Assembly: GCF_000019165.1 (NCBI RefSeq)
Contig: NC_010337.2
Location: 2,719,501 to 2,783,500 of the forward strand
Length of the DNA stretch: 64,000 bases
Reading direction: 5' to 3'
DNA from: Heliomicrobium modesticaldum Ice1
Lineage (GTDB): Bacteria > Bacillota > Desulfitobacteriia > Heliobacteriales > Heliobacteriaceae
A model generated the notes under the pieces. That model was not told where the DNA came from. It saw only the letters and a list, made by a program, of their open reading frames with translations, and ran no database searches. Positions 1 to 8,810 of this stretch are shown piece by piece. The stretch's first letter is position 1, and every line of letters begins with the position of its first letter. A program made the translations under genes and the position numbers.

Positions 1-854
1 ACCTTATTCCGGATCAGGTCCTTGATGTGATGCTCGATCACTTCCCGCAGTTCCAGCTTGATGCGCTGTTTGCGTTCGTCGGCGAGCTTGCCTGTCGTCT
101 CCAGATGATCGCGGTGCTTCTGAATCGCCGCCAGCAGTTGATCAATGCCACTGTCGCGCATGGCCACCGTCCGGACAACGGGAGGACGCCACTGCTGAGC
201 AGCGCCGGGGCGGGTGCGGGCGCCCAGATCGAGCATGACCTCGATCTCGGTGACGACGCGGTCTGCCCCTTCCAGGTCGGCCTTGTTGACGGCGAAGACA
301 TCGGCGATCTCCATGATGCCAGCCTTGATAGCCTGGATCGAGTCGCCGGCGCCGGGGGTGAGCACGACGACGGTCGTGTCGGCGGCCGTCATGATCTCCA
401 ATTCGGACTGACCGACGCCGACTGTTTCGACGAGGATGTAGTCGCAGCCGAAGACATCGAGTACCTTGAGCACCTCCTTCGTCGCCCGGGCCAAGCCGCC
501 CAGGCTACCCCGGGTGCCCATGGAGCGGATAAAGACTTCCTTGTCCATATAATGCTCATTCATGCGGATGCGATCACCGAGGATCGCGCCGCCGGTAAAG
601 GGACTTGTCGGGTCGACGGCGACAACACCGACCTTCTTGCCCTGCTTGCGCAGGCCGGAGATCAGGCGATCTGTCAGGCTCGACTTGCCGGCGCCGGGCG
701 AGCCGGTGATGCCGACGATGTAGGCCTTGCCTGTATAGGGATGGAGGGCTTTCAGCAGTTCCTGTTTCTCAGGTCCGCCGTTCTCCACGAGGGTGATCAT
801 CTTGGCCGCCACCCGTCGCTCGCCGGCGAGCAGGGCAGGAATCTGGTCGATCAT
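1..854 (-). CDS. meaB: MeaB/ArgK-type GTPase, methylmalonyl-CoA mutase chaperone (3' end beyond left edge)
   Basis: Reading the minus strand gives about 284 residues, open at the window edge. The P-loop GSPGAGKS sits near residues 51-58, followed by VDPTSPFTGGAILGDR, the ETVGVGQSE switch region and the base-recognition motif NKAD. These are the signatures of the G3E-type MeaB/ArgK GTPase, which protects and reloads adenosylcobalamin-dependent mutases; the family is usually 310-340 aa, so only a short C-terminal piece is missing. The ATG at 854 is chosen because AGGTGG lies 11 nt upstream and the N-terminus (ALLAGERRVAAKMITLVEN) matches the family. The partner mutase would be expected beyond the left edge. 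Family assignment is firm; the exact client mutase is inferred. Confidence 0.93.
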   Translation of the reverse strand, partial: MIDQIPALLAGERRVAAKMITLVENGGPEKQELLKALHPYTGKAYIVGITGSPGAGKSSLTDRLISGLRKQGKKVGVVAVDPTSPFTGGAILGDRIRMNEHYMDKEVFIRSMGTRGSLGGLARATKEVLKVLDVFGCDYILVETVGVGQSELEIMTAADTTVVVLTPGAGDSIQAIKAGIMEIADVFAVNKADLEGADRVVTEIEVMLDLGARTRPGAAQQWRPPVVRTVAMRDSGIDQLLAAIQKHRDHLETTGKLADERKQRIKLELREVIEHHIKDLIRNK

Positions 855-1124
855 GGAATCATGCACCACCTGTACTCATTTTGTCAAAAGGGGATCAAAT
901 CTGGCCGGCCTTTCACCCGGTGGGGCGTCCGATCATACACCTTATGCGCTACCTGTGCGGTAATGGTTATGCTTTGTCCCGGCGGTTAGATCTGTTCTGC
1001 TGATCTTCCGCGTCCGTCAACAATCACGTTCGGTGGGTATTCGTTCGATCCTGACAGAATTCCTGCATAGGTTTTTTTGTTCGATAATTCACAAACGTCC
1101 GAACTTCATCGAGACGCTGACATG

Positions 1125-2105
1125 CTATTTCCACCACAGTGTGTATACGCCTACAGTCACCAAGGCGGCGGCCAGGAAGATCAGGAGGCCCATGCCAAAA
1201 GTCATCGCCGCCCCTTTCCAGGAAGGCTCCCTCCGGTACGAGCGAATTCGCGCCTCTGGCGGTGTATCTTTCAGCGGGTCCCGCGAACCGCGCAGCCGAT
1301 CATTAGAGAAGGTGGGCATGGCCGATCCGGCGGCCGTATCATTGATGATAAAGACAGGTTTTCCTTTTTCGGCGGCGCTATCCTGCTCTACATCGGGATC
1401 GGCGATCACGAGGCGGGCTGTATTCTCAATCGGGTCGTATCTAGATTGTGTGTAACCGGTCTCCACAACGCCCGGTGCGGATGGCGCATTGCTCGATGAG
1501 GCAGCGCTGGTCGGCGTTGCCTTTGATGGCGCGGGATAATCGGCGTGAGCGGGGCTGGAAGGAGAAGGATTTTTGCCAGCCGGCGACGAACGAGAGTACA
1601 GCGGCACCGGTTGGGAGCGGGCGGAACGGGTGACCTGGATCGCTTGCCAGTCCTCTGTGGAAACCATGGCGCCTTTGCGCCACCGGTAAAAGCCATGGGT
1701 GCCGGAATGGGGATCGACGACCCAGCCGATGTGCCAAGGGCGGGAGAAATGCTCCTGTTGAATGGTCAGATCTTGCCCGGAGAAGAAAAGGCCGCAGCCG
1801 AGATGACTGTGGACCCAACCCAGCACCTGCAGTTTGGGCGCCAGCTTGCGCAAGCGCTCCCACTCCTCCCAGTCGGCCTGAGTCAATTTCAGGCTCGTAT
1901 GCACCGGCTCGGCGTGCAGCGCCGGCAGGAAGGTTTCCACACGGACAAGCGCCCCCAGGATGCCTGAGCGCTCCTGGAAATAGACATTGCCCAGCAACAA
2001 GCCGCCTGCCTCATGGCTGCATTTGCCTACATACTCGCCCACATCGTTGAAAACTTTTTCCAAGATCTCAATTCGCAAATATTCGACACGAATTTCTTCA
2101 TTCAT
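1125..2105 (-). CDS. Tail-anchored JAMM (Mov34/MPN) metalloprotease-like protein
   Basis: A 326-aa protein in three parts. Residues 1-150 are a JAB1/MPN domain with the complete zinc signature: Glu32 in HEAGGLLLGN, then His99-Ser-His101, seven residues, Ser109 and Asp112 (HSHLGCGLFFSGQD). Residues 150-295 are a Ser/Pro/Ala-rich, low-complexity linker. Residues 300-323 are a hydrophobic segment ending in WWK, so the protein is probably a C-terminally anchored membrane protein with its protease domain in the cytosol. Bacterial JAMM proteins cleave C-terminal Gly-Gly or isopeptide bonds, often of sulfur carriers. The divergent neighbour is a rhodanese, which would suit sulfur-carrier chemistry, but no ThiS/MoaD-like gene is seen here. 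Substrate unknown. Confidence 0.85.
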   Translation of the reverse strand: MNEEIRVEYLRIEILEKVFNDVGEYVGKCSHEAGGLLLGNVYFQERSGILGALVRVETFLPALHAEPVHTSLKLTQADWEEWERLRKLAPKLQVLGWVHSHLGCGLFFSGQDLTIQQEHFSRPWHIGWVVDPHSGTHGFYRWRKGAMVSTEDWQAIQVTRSARSQPVPLYSRSSPAGKNPSPSSPAHADYPAPSKATPTSAASSSNAPSAPGVVETGYTQSRYDPIENTARLVIADPDVEQDSAAEKGKPVFIINDTAAGSAMPTFSNDRLRGSRDPLKDTPPEARIRSYRREPSWKGAAMTFGMGLLIFLAAALVTVGVYTLWWK

Positions 2106-2271
2106 CCCATTTCCAACCCCTTTCCCCGTAGCGTTACCATTATATCCCCGGTTTTTCGACGATTCAATCCACTCGAGGGAGAAAATGGAGGAGATTGGGG
2201 CGGGTCAATAAAAAATAAGAAATCAGCGGGAGCAAAAAAGGAAAAATACTAAACAGACAGGGGGAGCCCCG

Positions 2272-2664
2272 ATGGATTTCATAGAGATGATTGCAACCGC
2301 CGCCATCGGCGCGATCATGATCCGGTTGGCAGCCCGCTACTTTTTCGGCAGCGACTCGGATATCGGCTATGAAGAGGCCCTGCGCATCCTGGCTGACCGG
2401 GAACAATCGCTCCTGCTCGACGTGCGGACCGCTCGGGAATATGAAAAGCGCCGGCCGGCTGGCGCTATCAACATCCCCTTGCAAGAACTGAAACAGCGCC
2501 TGGCCGAACTGGAGCCGCACCGAAATAAACAGATCGTCGTCATCTGCGCCAGCGGCATGCGCAGCCGAATGGCCGTCCAGACACTGCAAAAACAGGGCTT
2601 CGCGGGCGTGAAAAACTTCCGCGGCGGCATGGGCAGCTGGCGAGGAGAGGTAGAAAGCGGCTGA
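2272..2664 (+). CDS. Membrane-anchored single-domain rhodanese
   Basis: 130 aa. An N-terminal hydrophobic stretch (about residues 5-22) is followed by one rhodanese domain: LLLDVRTAREYEKRRPAGA, then the active-site loop ICASGMRSRM with catalytic Cys92, and the closing FRGGMGSWRG. Rhodaneses of this type transfer sulfane sulfur. The start ATG has a GGGGGAG ribosome site 7 nt upstream. It is divergently transcribed from the JAMM gene and lies 116 nt upstream of panB on the same strand. Function as a sulfurtransferase follows from the family; the acceptor is unknown. Confidence 0.88.
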   Translation: MDFIEMIATAAIGAIMIRLAARYFFGSDSDIGYEEALRILADREQSLLLDVRTAREYEKRRPAGAINIPLQELKQRLAELEPHRNKQIVVICASGMRSRMAVQTLQKQGFAGVKNFRGGMGSWRGEVESG

Positions 2665-2780
2665 CCACCCATCAGGGCGGCAGCGCATTTTGGCGCGCCA
2701 ACGGCGCCCCTAGGGAAAACCCCGTTGTATCCACCCATCTTCCTACTCTCCCATATCAGTACCAAACAGGAGGAATTGTT

Positions 2781-3611
2781 TTGGCCAAGAAGATCACCCT
2801 GCCCCAGTGCAAAGAGATGAAAAAGCAAGGAAAACGCCTCCGCATGATCACCGCCTATGACTACCCCTTCGCCCGCCTCGTCGATGAGAGTGAAATTGAG
2901 ATCATCTTGGTCGGCGATTCCCTGGGGATGGTTGTCCTGGGCTATGACAGCACCGTGCCGGTCACCCTCGATGAGATGATCCATCACTGCAAACCTGTCG
3001 TCCGCGGCGCCCCAAACACCCTGGTCGTGGCGGATATGCCTTTCGGCTCCTACAATGTCTCCAAAGAGGACGCCATACGCAACGCCAACCGCATGCTCAA
3101 AGAGAGCGGCATCGAAGCCGTCAAGGTAGAAGGGGGAACGCGAATGGCTCCGACGGTGCGCGCCCTCGTCGACGCCGGCATCCCCGTCATGGGCCACATC
3201 GGCTTGACACCGCAGACAGCGGCCCAACTGGGCGGCTTCAAGGTCCAAGGCAAGACGGAAGACGCGGCCCAGCAGCTGCTAGAAGACGCCCTCGCCTTAG
3301 AATCGGCCGGCGCTTTCAGCATTGTCATCGAATGCGTCCCTGCCGGCCTGGCCCGAACGATCACCGCCAGCCTCTCTATCCCAACGATCGGCATTGGCGC
3401 AGGCCCTTACTGTAACGGTCAGGTCCTCGTGATCCAGGATCTGCTTGGCATCTATGATCGTTTCGTCCCCAAGTTCGTCAAACAGTATGCCCAGACCGGC
3501 CCCGCCATCCGGGCGGCTCTCAACGATTACGCCCGAGAGGTGGCCGACGGCGTCTTTCCCGGTCCAGAACACAGCTTCGGCATGGACGATGAAATGAAAG
3601 GGCTCTATTGA
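2781..3611 (+). CDS. panB: 3-methyl-2-oxobutanoate hydroxymethyltransferase
   Basis: 276 aa, the normal PanB length. It carries the TIM-barrel signatures MITAYDYPFARL, ILVGDSLGMVVLGYDSTVPVTLDEM, VKVEGG, GHIGLTPQ and the C-terminal IGIGAGPYCNGQVLV. PanB transfers a hydroxymethyl group from methylene-tetrahydrofolate to ketoisovalerate, the first committed step to pantothenate and CoA. The start is TTG, with AGGAGG 8 nt upstream. The stop overlaps the panE start, so the two genes are translationally coupled and catalyse consecutive steps. panC and panD are not in the window. Confidence 0.96.
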   Translation: MAKKITLPQCKEMKKQGKRLRMITAYDYPFARLVDESEIEIILVGDSLGMVVLGYDSTVPVTLDEMIHHCKPVVRGAPNTLVVADMPFGSYNVSKEDAIRNANRMLKESGIEAVKVEGGTRMAPTVRALVDAGIPVMGHIGLTPQTAAQLGGFKVQGKTEDAAQQLLEDALALESAGAFSIVIECVPAGLARTITASLSIPTIGIGAGPYCNGQVLVIQDLLGIYDRFVPKFVKQYAQTGPAIRAALNDYAREVADGVFPGPEHSFGMDDEMKGLY

Positions 3612-4549
3612 TGCGCATCGCCGTGCTGGGCGCCGGAGCCATGGGCTGCCTCTACGGTGGTCTGCTGGCCCGCTCCGGCGCTGATGTGACCCTTATCGAC
3701 CGCAAGGCCGACCATGTGCAGCGCCTCAATAAAGCTGGCCTCCGCCTCGAGGATTTAGAAAAGTCAGAGGAGCCGTCGCTGATCCCCCTGCGCGCCACGA
3801 CCTGCCTCGAAGAAGCCGGTCCGGCTGATCTGGTGATCGTTCTGGTCAAGGCGACCGACACGGCGGCAGCTGCAGAGGGGTTAGGGCCGCTTCTGGCCCC
3901 GCACACCTCCCTGCTCACCCTGCAAAACGGCTTGGGCAATGCCGAGATCCTGGCTGAACGCTGGGGCGCCGAACGGGTGCTGGTGGGAACCAGCTCCTTC
4001 GGCGCCCTCTTCGTCGAACCCGGTTATGTCCGTCTGACCGGTCGAGGGCAAACCCACTTGGGAGAACCGGAGGGCATTCGCTCGTCCCGTGTGGAAAAGA
4101 TCGCAGCGTGCTTCAACCGGGCCGGGCTGAACGCGGCAGTCAGCGACAATGTGACCAGCCTGCTCTGGGAGAAACTGCTCGTCAACGTGGGCATCAACGC
4201 CCTGACAGCCATCGCCGGCATCCCTAATGGAAAGATCCTGGACGCACCAGCGCTGACAAGTGTCTTGGAGGCGGCTGTTGCCGAGGCGGCAGCGGTGGCG
4301 GCGGCGGCCGGCGTGACCGTCACCGCCGATCCGGTAGGTCGGGCGAAGGCTGTCGCCACCGCGACAGCGACCAACCGTTCCAGCATGCTCCGGGACATGG
4401 AGCGCGGGCGGGTCACTGAAATCGATGCCATCAACGGTGCAGTGGCGCGCTTGGGCCGCCAATGGGGTGTCGCCACCCCGGTCAACGAAACACTCACCCT
4501 GCTTGTCAAAGGACTTACAGAGTTGCGTATTTCCAACCGGGCATACTAG
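3611..4549 (+). CDS. panE: 2-dehydropantoate 2-reductase (ketopantoate reductase)
   Basis: 312 aa from the ATG at 3611, which shares its first base with the panB stop (TGATG); a TTG three bases earlier is an alternative. The N-terminus has the NADPH-binding Rossmann motif VLGAGAMGCLYGGLLA, then the ketopantoate reductase features LLTLQNGLGN, WEKLLVNVGINALTAI and a C-terminal helical domain with RSSMLRDMERGRVTEID. It reduces ketopantoate to pantoate, directly after PanB. Overlap with panB supports one operon. Confidence 0.95.
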   Translation: MRIAVLGAGAMGCLYGGLLARSGADVTLIDRKADHVQRLNKAGLRLEDLEKSEEPSLIPLRATTCLEEAGPADLVIVLVKATDTAAAAEGLGPLLAPHTSLLTLQNGLGNAEILAERWGAERVLVGTSSFGALFVEPGYVRLTGRGQTHLGEPEGIRSSRVEKIAACFNRAGLNAAVSDNVTSLLWEKLLVNVGINALTAIAGIPNGKILDAPALTSVLEAAVAEAAAVAAAAGVTVTADPVGRAKAVATATATNRSSMLRDMERGRVTEIDAINGAVARLGRQWGVATPVNETLTLLVKGLTELRISNRAY

Positions 4550-4568
4550 GCCCGAGGTGAGCTTTTCT

Positions 4569-5498
4569 ATGGATGTTCGTGTCTCCATCATCGGAACAGG
4601 CAACGTGGGGGCAGCCACCGCCTTCGGGCTCCTCAGCGCCTCAACAGTCTCGGAACTGGTGCTTGTAGATATCAACAAAAAGAAGGCCGAAGGGGAAGCC
4701 ATGGACTTAAACCACGGCGTCTCCTTTGTCAGCCCCGTCGAGGTGGTGTCCGGCGATTACAGCGACTGCAAGGGTTCGCGCATCGTCATCTTCACCGCCG
4801 GTGCCAACCAGAAACCAGGAGAAACGCGGCTGGACCTGGCCGAGAAAAATACGGCCATCCTCAAACAAGCCATCCCCGAACTGATGAAACACTGCCCTGA
4901 CGCCATTTTGTTGATGGTGGCGAACCCCGTCGACATCCTGACCTATGGGGCCCTCAAAATCAGCGGCCTGCCCCCGCGGCAGGTGATCGGCTCCGGCACT
5001 GTACTCGACAGTTCCCGCCTCCGCTACACCCTGAGCCGTCATTTCGGCGTCGACGTGCGCAATGTCCATGCCTACATCGCCGGCGAACACGGCGATACGG
5101 AGGTGCCGCTCTGGAGCCTGGCGAATATTGCCGGCGCAGACCTGGAGCATATCGACTTCTTCGGCAAGGCCCCCCTCGACCGGCAAGCCCTCTTTGAAGA
5201 AACAAAAACGGCCGCCTACCACATCATTGAGCGCAAAGGCGCCACCTACTACGCCATCGCCCTCGCTGTCCGGCGCATCTGTGAGGCCATCTTGCGGGAC
5301 GAACACTCGGTGCTGACCATCTCCAGCCTCATTGAAGGCGACTATGGGATTCGCGATGTTTGTCTCAGCCTGCCCAGCCTCGTCTGCGCCAGCGGCCGGG
5401 AAAGGATCCTCGACCTCCCTCTGAGCGAGCAGGAGGAGACATTGTTGCGCCACAGCGCCGGCGAACTGCGCAAGGTGCTGTCCGGACTCGGATTATAA
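4569..5498 (+). CDS. ldh: L-lactate dehydrogenase
   Basis: 309 aa from ATG 4569 (GAGGTG 9 nt upstream); an open frame continues upstream into panE but has no matching ribosome site. Signatures are the NAD motif IIGTGNVGAATAFGLL, the mobile specificity loop GANQKPGETRLDL with Gln typical of lactate rather than malate dehydrogenases, the NPVD segment and the catalytic His motif AGEHGDTEVPLW. It interconverts pyruvate and L-lactate with NADH. It lies 19 nt after panE and ends before a hairpin terminator, so it closes the rhodanese-panB-panE-ldh run. Confidence 0.95.
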   Translation: MDVRVSIIGTGNVGAATAFGLLSASTVSELVLVDINKKKAEGEAMDLNHGVSFVSPVEVVSGDYSDCKGSRIVIFTAGANQKPGETRLDLAEKNTAILKQAIPELMKHCPDAILLMVANPVDILTYGALKISGLPPRQVIGSGTVLDSSRLRYTLSRHFGVDVRNVHAYIAGEHGDTEVPLWSLANIAGADLEHIDFFGKAPLDRQALFEETKTAAYHIIERKGATYYAIALAVRRICEAILRDEHSVLTISSLIEGDYGIRDVCLSLPSLVCASGRERILDLPLSEQEETLLRHSAGELRKVLSGLGL

Positions 5499-5541
5499 GG
5501 CTTTAACGATGCCCGGCATTGCGCAAAATGGTCAAAACAGC

Positions 5542-5576
5542 AAGGCTGCTTCAAAATGAGAAGCAGCCTTCCCTTA
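5542..5576 (+). terminator. Rho-independent terminator after ldh
   Basis: Perfect 11-bp inverted repeat (AAGGCTGCTTC / GAAGCAGCCTT) with a 7-nt loop, 44 nt after the ldh stop, followed by CCCTTATT. It ends the panB-panE-ldh run and faces the convergent TerC gene. Confidence 0.75.
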
Positions 5577-5639
5577 TTCCGCCTTATTCAAGATGAATCA
5601 GCATTTCGGAGAGCAATAGTCGACTGAGGCAGTGGACGA

Positions 5640-6311
5640 TCATTTTCCCTCCGCAATCATCCTGTCCCTGATACGTTTGCCGAACAGGATGACGATCGCT
5701 GTGACTGCAAGTGGCACTAGAAAATCGGACAGGGGAATGCGTTCACGGATAGACTCGACACTCTTATCTCCAACGATCATCTTTCCTGCTGTCCATGCGA
5801 GGATTCCCGAACCGACATAAACCAGCCAGGTGTACCGAGAAAGGAGACTGGACAAAAAGGTGCTGCCTGCCAAGACAACGGGAATGCTCAGAACAAGACC
5901 GAAAATAAGCAGATAGATATTTCCTTGCGATGCCCCTGCGACGGCGAGGACGTTGTCGAGACTCATCAACAGGTCTGCGCCAAGGATCGTGATCAGTACT
6001 TTTTTGAAGTCATCACTAACATTTTTTACCTCATCAATCTCTTTCTCAGGGTAGAGCAGTTTGAGTGCGATCCAGGCAAGGAGCAGTCCGCCTGTCAACT
6101 GGATCAGGGGAATCCTCAACAACTGCGCCACGATAAAAGTAAGCACGACCCGGAGCACAACGGCCAGCCCGGCCCCCCAGAAGATCGCCTTTCTGCGATA
6201 CTCCACCGGCAGACCTTTACTGGCCAGCGCAATCACGACTGCATTGTCGCCGCTCAACACGACGTTGATGACGATAATATTGAGAATACCTGCAATTATT
6301 GCCCAGTCCAT
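5640..6311 (-). CDS. TerC family integral membrane protein
   Basis: About 223 aa with seven hydrophobic segments. It shows the TerC signatures VLSGDNAVVIALAS near the N-terminus and LMSLDNVLAVAGAS in the middle, whose acidic residues are thought to bind divalent metal. Members of the family are linked to manganese export during protein secretion. The ATG at 6311 is preferred because GGAGG lies 6 nt upstream; an in-frame ATG at 6341 has none. Only 83 nt separate it from the upstream gene, too little for the yybP-ykoY riboswitch often found in front of terC genes. Confidence 0.9.
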   Translation of the reverse strand: MDWAIIAGILNIIVINVVLSGDNAVVIALASKGLPVEYRRKAIFWGAGLAVVLRVVLTFIVAQLLRIPLIQLTGGLLLAWIALKLLYPEKEIDEVKNVSDDFKKVLITILGADLLMSLDNVLAVAGASQGNIYLLIFGLVLSIPVVLAGSTFLSSLLSRYTWLVYVGSGILAWTAGKMIVGDKSVESIRERIPLSDFLVPLAVTAIVILFGKRIRDRMIAEGK

Positions 6312-6394
6312 GCGCGCCTCCATTTTACTCCATATTGCCAAAACTCTTTGGCGTCTATGCTCTAGATTGCGCGGACATGGGTGGGGTTATCCGA

Positions 6395-6790
6395 TCACAG
6401 ACCCGCCTGGCTCGGACGCCTCCTGTTCATCCGATAAGCGCCGATCGTGCCGCCGGTTGCGCCTAGGGTCGTCAAAATAAAGGCGTCGACGCCGGCTGTT
6501 GCCGCCGAGTAAGTCCCTGCCGAGGACCAAAAGCCCATGCAGAACAGCGCGAGCAGCGCCCCCACAATGAGGCCCTGCAACCAACCTCGACGGCCAGCTA
6601 CACGGGCCGCGCGGTATCCGCCAGCCACCGCCGCCAACCCAAGTAGAAACAAGACCCAAGGACTCAAAAAGTAGACGGGCCCTGATAGCCGCCATACAAG
6701 GATGCTTGTGCTCACGATTCCCGTCGCGACAATTGCAGCTGCGCGCAGCAGGCCTAACCATACCGGCTTCCAGTGCCAAAGTGAGGCCAT
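6395..6790 (-). CDS. TIGR04086 (YrzE-like) membrane protein
   Basis: 131 aa, four predicted membrane helices with Gly/Ala-rich spacing (GLLRAAAIVATGIV, SPWVLFLLGLAAVAGGYRAAR, LQGLIVGALLALFC, AFILTTLGATGGTIGAYRMNRRR). Length, helix number and the 'GGYRAAR...GWLQGLIVGAL' pattern fit the TIGR04086 family of Firmicutes, whose function is unknown. Start ATG 6790 has AAAGGGGCGG upstream; an ATG 14 codons earlier lacks a site. It may be cotranscribed with terC. Confidence 0.7.
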   Translation of the reverse strand: MASLWHWKPVWLGLLRAAAIVATGIVSTSILVWRLSGPVYFLSPWVLFLLGLAAVAGGYRAARVAGRRGWLQGLIVGALLALFCMGFWSSAGTYSAATAGVDAFILTTLGATGGTIGAYRMNRRRPSQAGL

Positions 6791-7021
6791 CTCGATTACC
6801 GCCCCTTTCTTTTCCAGGTTTCTCCGACGCAAAGGACATCATTTGTCCTTTCTGAATATCTGCCCTTGATTGTTCCCCTACACAATATGTGCCGGGGAAA
6901 GGAAAAAGGACAAGCGCCATAAGTTTCACTTTTTTCGGCAGGAATTCGGTAGCTTTTGTCTAATTCAAGTCTGGTCCAGACAGAATCTAAAATGTGGGCC
7001 ATCACCACCAGGAGGTCATCC

Positions 7022-8422
7022 ATGAAACGCCTTAAGCCGGGAATCCCCTTGATCGCCGCCCTGCTCGTCGTCACCCTCGCCGCCTACAACCTCGCCTCGA
7101 ACAAGCGCTTTCCCCTTACGACTGCCGACAGCATTGTTCCGGGCCCGGACACCCAGTGGGTTGAAGCAAAAATCCTTCCTCCTCTGGACGGTCTGCCGGC
7201 CGGTTACCGTTTCGTTGACCTACGAGAAATATGCGAACAAGCCCTCGCCTCCTACACGGTGCGAACACCCGGTTTGGGTGACGTCAAACCCACCCCGGAG
7301 AAGAAGTCAAGCGAGTCCGCCGCCAAGGACGAAGTTCAGTGGTCCAGCATCACTTTCAGCAACAAAAAAGAGCGCATGGCCTTCACCACACGCAACGGCC
7401 TCTACGTGGTCAATATGAAATCCCGCCAGGCGATCCGCCTGCACCGGCTTTCTCCTGAGGACGGGACTGAATTCTTCCCGGCCATCGCCTGGAGCCCGGA
7501 CGACAGCATGGTCACCTTCGGCACGGTCACTCGCCCGAAAGGGGACGGTTCAGCCACCTACACGATCAGCCTGGCGCGTGTCAATGACGGTGACGTGAAG
7601 AATATCCATCAGTCGGACAAGCGTCCCAATCTGCCCGTCTGGTCCCCTGATGACAAATACATCGCCCTGGATAATCCCCTCTTCATCTATGAAGTCAAAA
7701 GCCAGAACCGCACCCCCGTCGGCATGGGGGCAGACCTGCGCTCGCCGCGCTGGTCCCCTGACAGCAGTTACCTCATTTTTAGCCAATACACCTCGCCGGA
7801 ACGCTGCGAAATTTACCGATACTCGCCGGAGACGCGGGAGATGCTGCAGATGACCGACCTCGGCAAAACGGTCGCCCCGGTCGCTTGGCTGAAGTACCCC
7901 TCCACGATCATCATGGAGACAGAGGTCACGGCGAACGGGAGCGACACAGGTCGTCACCACGTAGGGGAGGTGCGCCCCCACTCGGAAAGCAGCATCCGCT
8001 GGCTCACCAGCTTTGACAGCGCCGAATCCAACCGTTTTCTCTGCGCTTCCCCTAATGAACGGCTGATCATCATGCGTCAGTTCCAGCCGGCGGTGGGCGC
8101 GGCGACAGCGGAAAAAGGTCGGGACCGTTTCGATCTCATCGCCGCCAACCGGGAGATCTCATCCTTTTTCGGCTGGCGCCGAGTCAAGATCCACAGCCTC
8201 CCCGTCGACACCCGCCTGACCTACGCCTGGAACCGCGATGGCAAGCTCTTCTACATGATCGACAGCAGATCGGAAGGGGCTGCAGCCGGCGAATCGGCGA
8301 ATTACGAGTTATACCTCTTCGACTTCGATCAGATGACCCGACAGAAGGTATGGGACGCTACGACCCCCATGCGTCTGGTCGCTGTCGACGGATACAATAC
8401 GGTCTATTATTGTCCATACTAG
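7022..8422 (+). CDS. Membrane-anchored beta-propeller protein with TolB/PD40-type repeats
   Basis: 466 aa. It starts at ATG 7022 behind an AGGAGG. Residues 8-26 form a signal anchor; there is no lipobox. The body has WD40-like PD40 blades marked by FPAIAWSPDDSMVTF, LPVWSPDDKYIAL, SPRWSPDSSYLIFSQY and a later TYAWNRDGKLFYM. Such propellers bind ligands or proteins on the outer face of the membrane. No catalytic domain is visible. It stands alone between divergent and convergent neighbours, so context gives no function. Confidence 0.75.
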   Translation: MKRLKPGIPLIAALLVVTLAAYNLASNKRFPLTTADSIVPGPDTQWVEAKILPPLDGLPAGYRFVDLREICEQALASYTVRTPGLGDVKPTPEKKSSESAAKDEVQWSSITFSNKKERMAFTTRNGLYVVNMKSRQAIRLHRLSPEDGTEFFPAIAWSPDDSMVTFGTVTRPKGDGSATYTISLARVNDGDVKNIHQSDKRPNLPVWSPDDKYIALDNPLFIYEVKSQNRTPVGMGADLRSPRWSPDSSYLIFSQYTSPERCEIYRYSPETREMLQMTDLGKTVAPVAWLKYPSTIIMETEVTANGSDTGRHHVGEVRPHSESSIRWLTSFDSAESNRFLCASPNERLIIMRQFQPAVGAATAEKGRDRFDLIAANREISSFFGWRRVKIHSLPVDTRLTYAWNRDGKLFYMIDSRSEGAAAGESANYELYLFDFDQMTRQKVWDATTPMRLVAVDGYNTVYYCPY

Positions 8423-8472
8423 GTCACGTAAAAAGCGCCTACCGGGGCATGCTAACCCTGGGAGGTGACCGC

Positions 8473-8625
8473 ATGCACCACTGTTCAGGCTTCCGGAGGA
8501 TGCACGCCAACGCAGCCCACTTTGCTGTCGTGGCCTATATCAGCCTGGTCGCTTGGTTCATTCGGGAACTGCGGACCATCACCGACGCCGTCGTCGACAT
8601 CCGTGAGGCGCTCCGGCGCCGGTAG
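8473..8625 (+). CDS. 50-aa single-span membrane peptide
   Basis: A short reading frame starting 2 nt behind a strong GGAGGTGACC site. Residues 13-30 (AAHFAVVAYISLVAWFIR) form one membrane helix, followed by a charged tail ending in RRR. It lies 50 nt after the beta-propeller gene and before a strong terminator, so it is probably cotranscribed. No family recognised. Confidence 0.55.
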   Translation: MHHCSGFRRMHANAAHFAVVAYISLVAWFIRELRTITDAVVDIREALRRR

Positions 8626-8684
8626 CCCTCCTGCCGTTTTGGCTGTATCCGGCTCGCCGGCAAGCCAAAGCGGCTTATGCGCAA

Positions 8685-8730
8685 AAAAGCCCTGTCACCA
8701 CTTCCACTGCGGTCACAGGGCTTTTATTTT
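8685..8730 (+). terminator. Bidirectional terminator
   Basis: The arms AAAAGCCCTGT-ACC and GGT-ACAGGGCTTTT form a long stem followed by ATTTTT. On the minus strand the same hairpin ends in TTTTTT, so it can serve both the upstream plus-strand genes and korC. Confidence 0.8.
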
Positions 8731-8810
8731 TGCTTGTTGCTTATCCGATGAACACGATGGCATGCATGAAGGTGTTATGGTACCATCCTCGGGATGCGCT
8801 TTCCATGACC

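Noticed and set aside
27-989. Plus-strand 320-codon open frame
   Set aside because: It lies opposite meaB, whose GTPase motifs are unmistakable on the minus strand; the plus frame has no domain and no ribosome site.
6312-6394. yybP-ykoY manganese riboswitch in front of terC
   Set aside because: Only 83 nt are free and no matching conserved core was found, just a small GCCAAA/TTTGGC hairpin.
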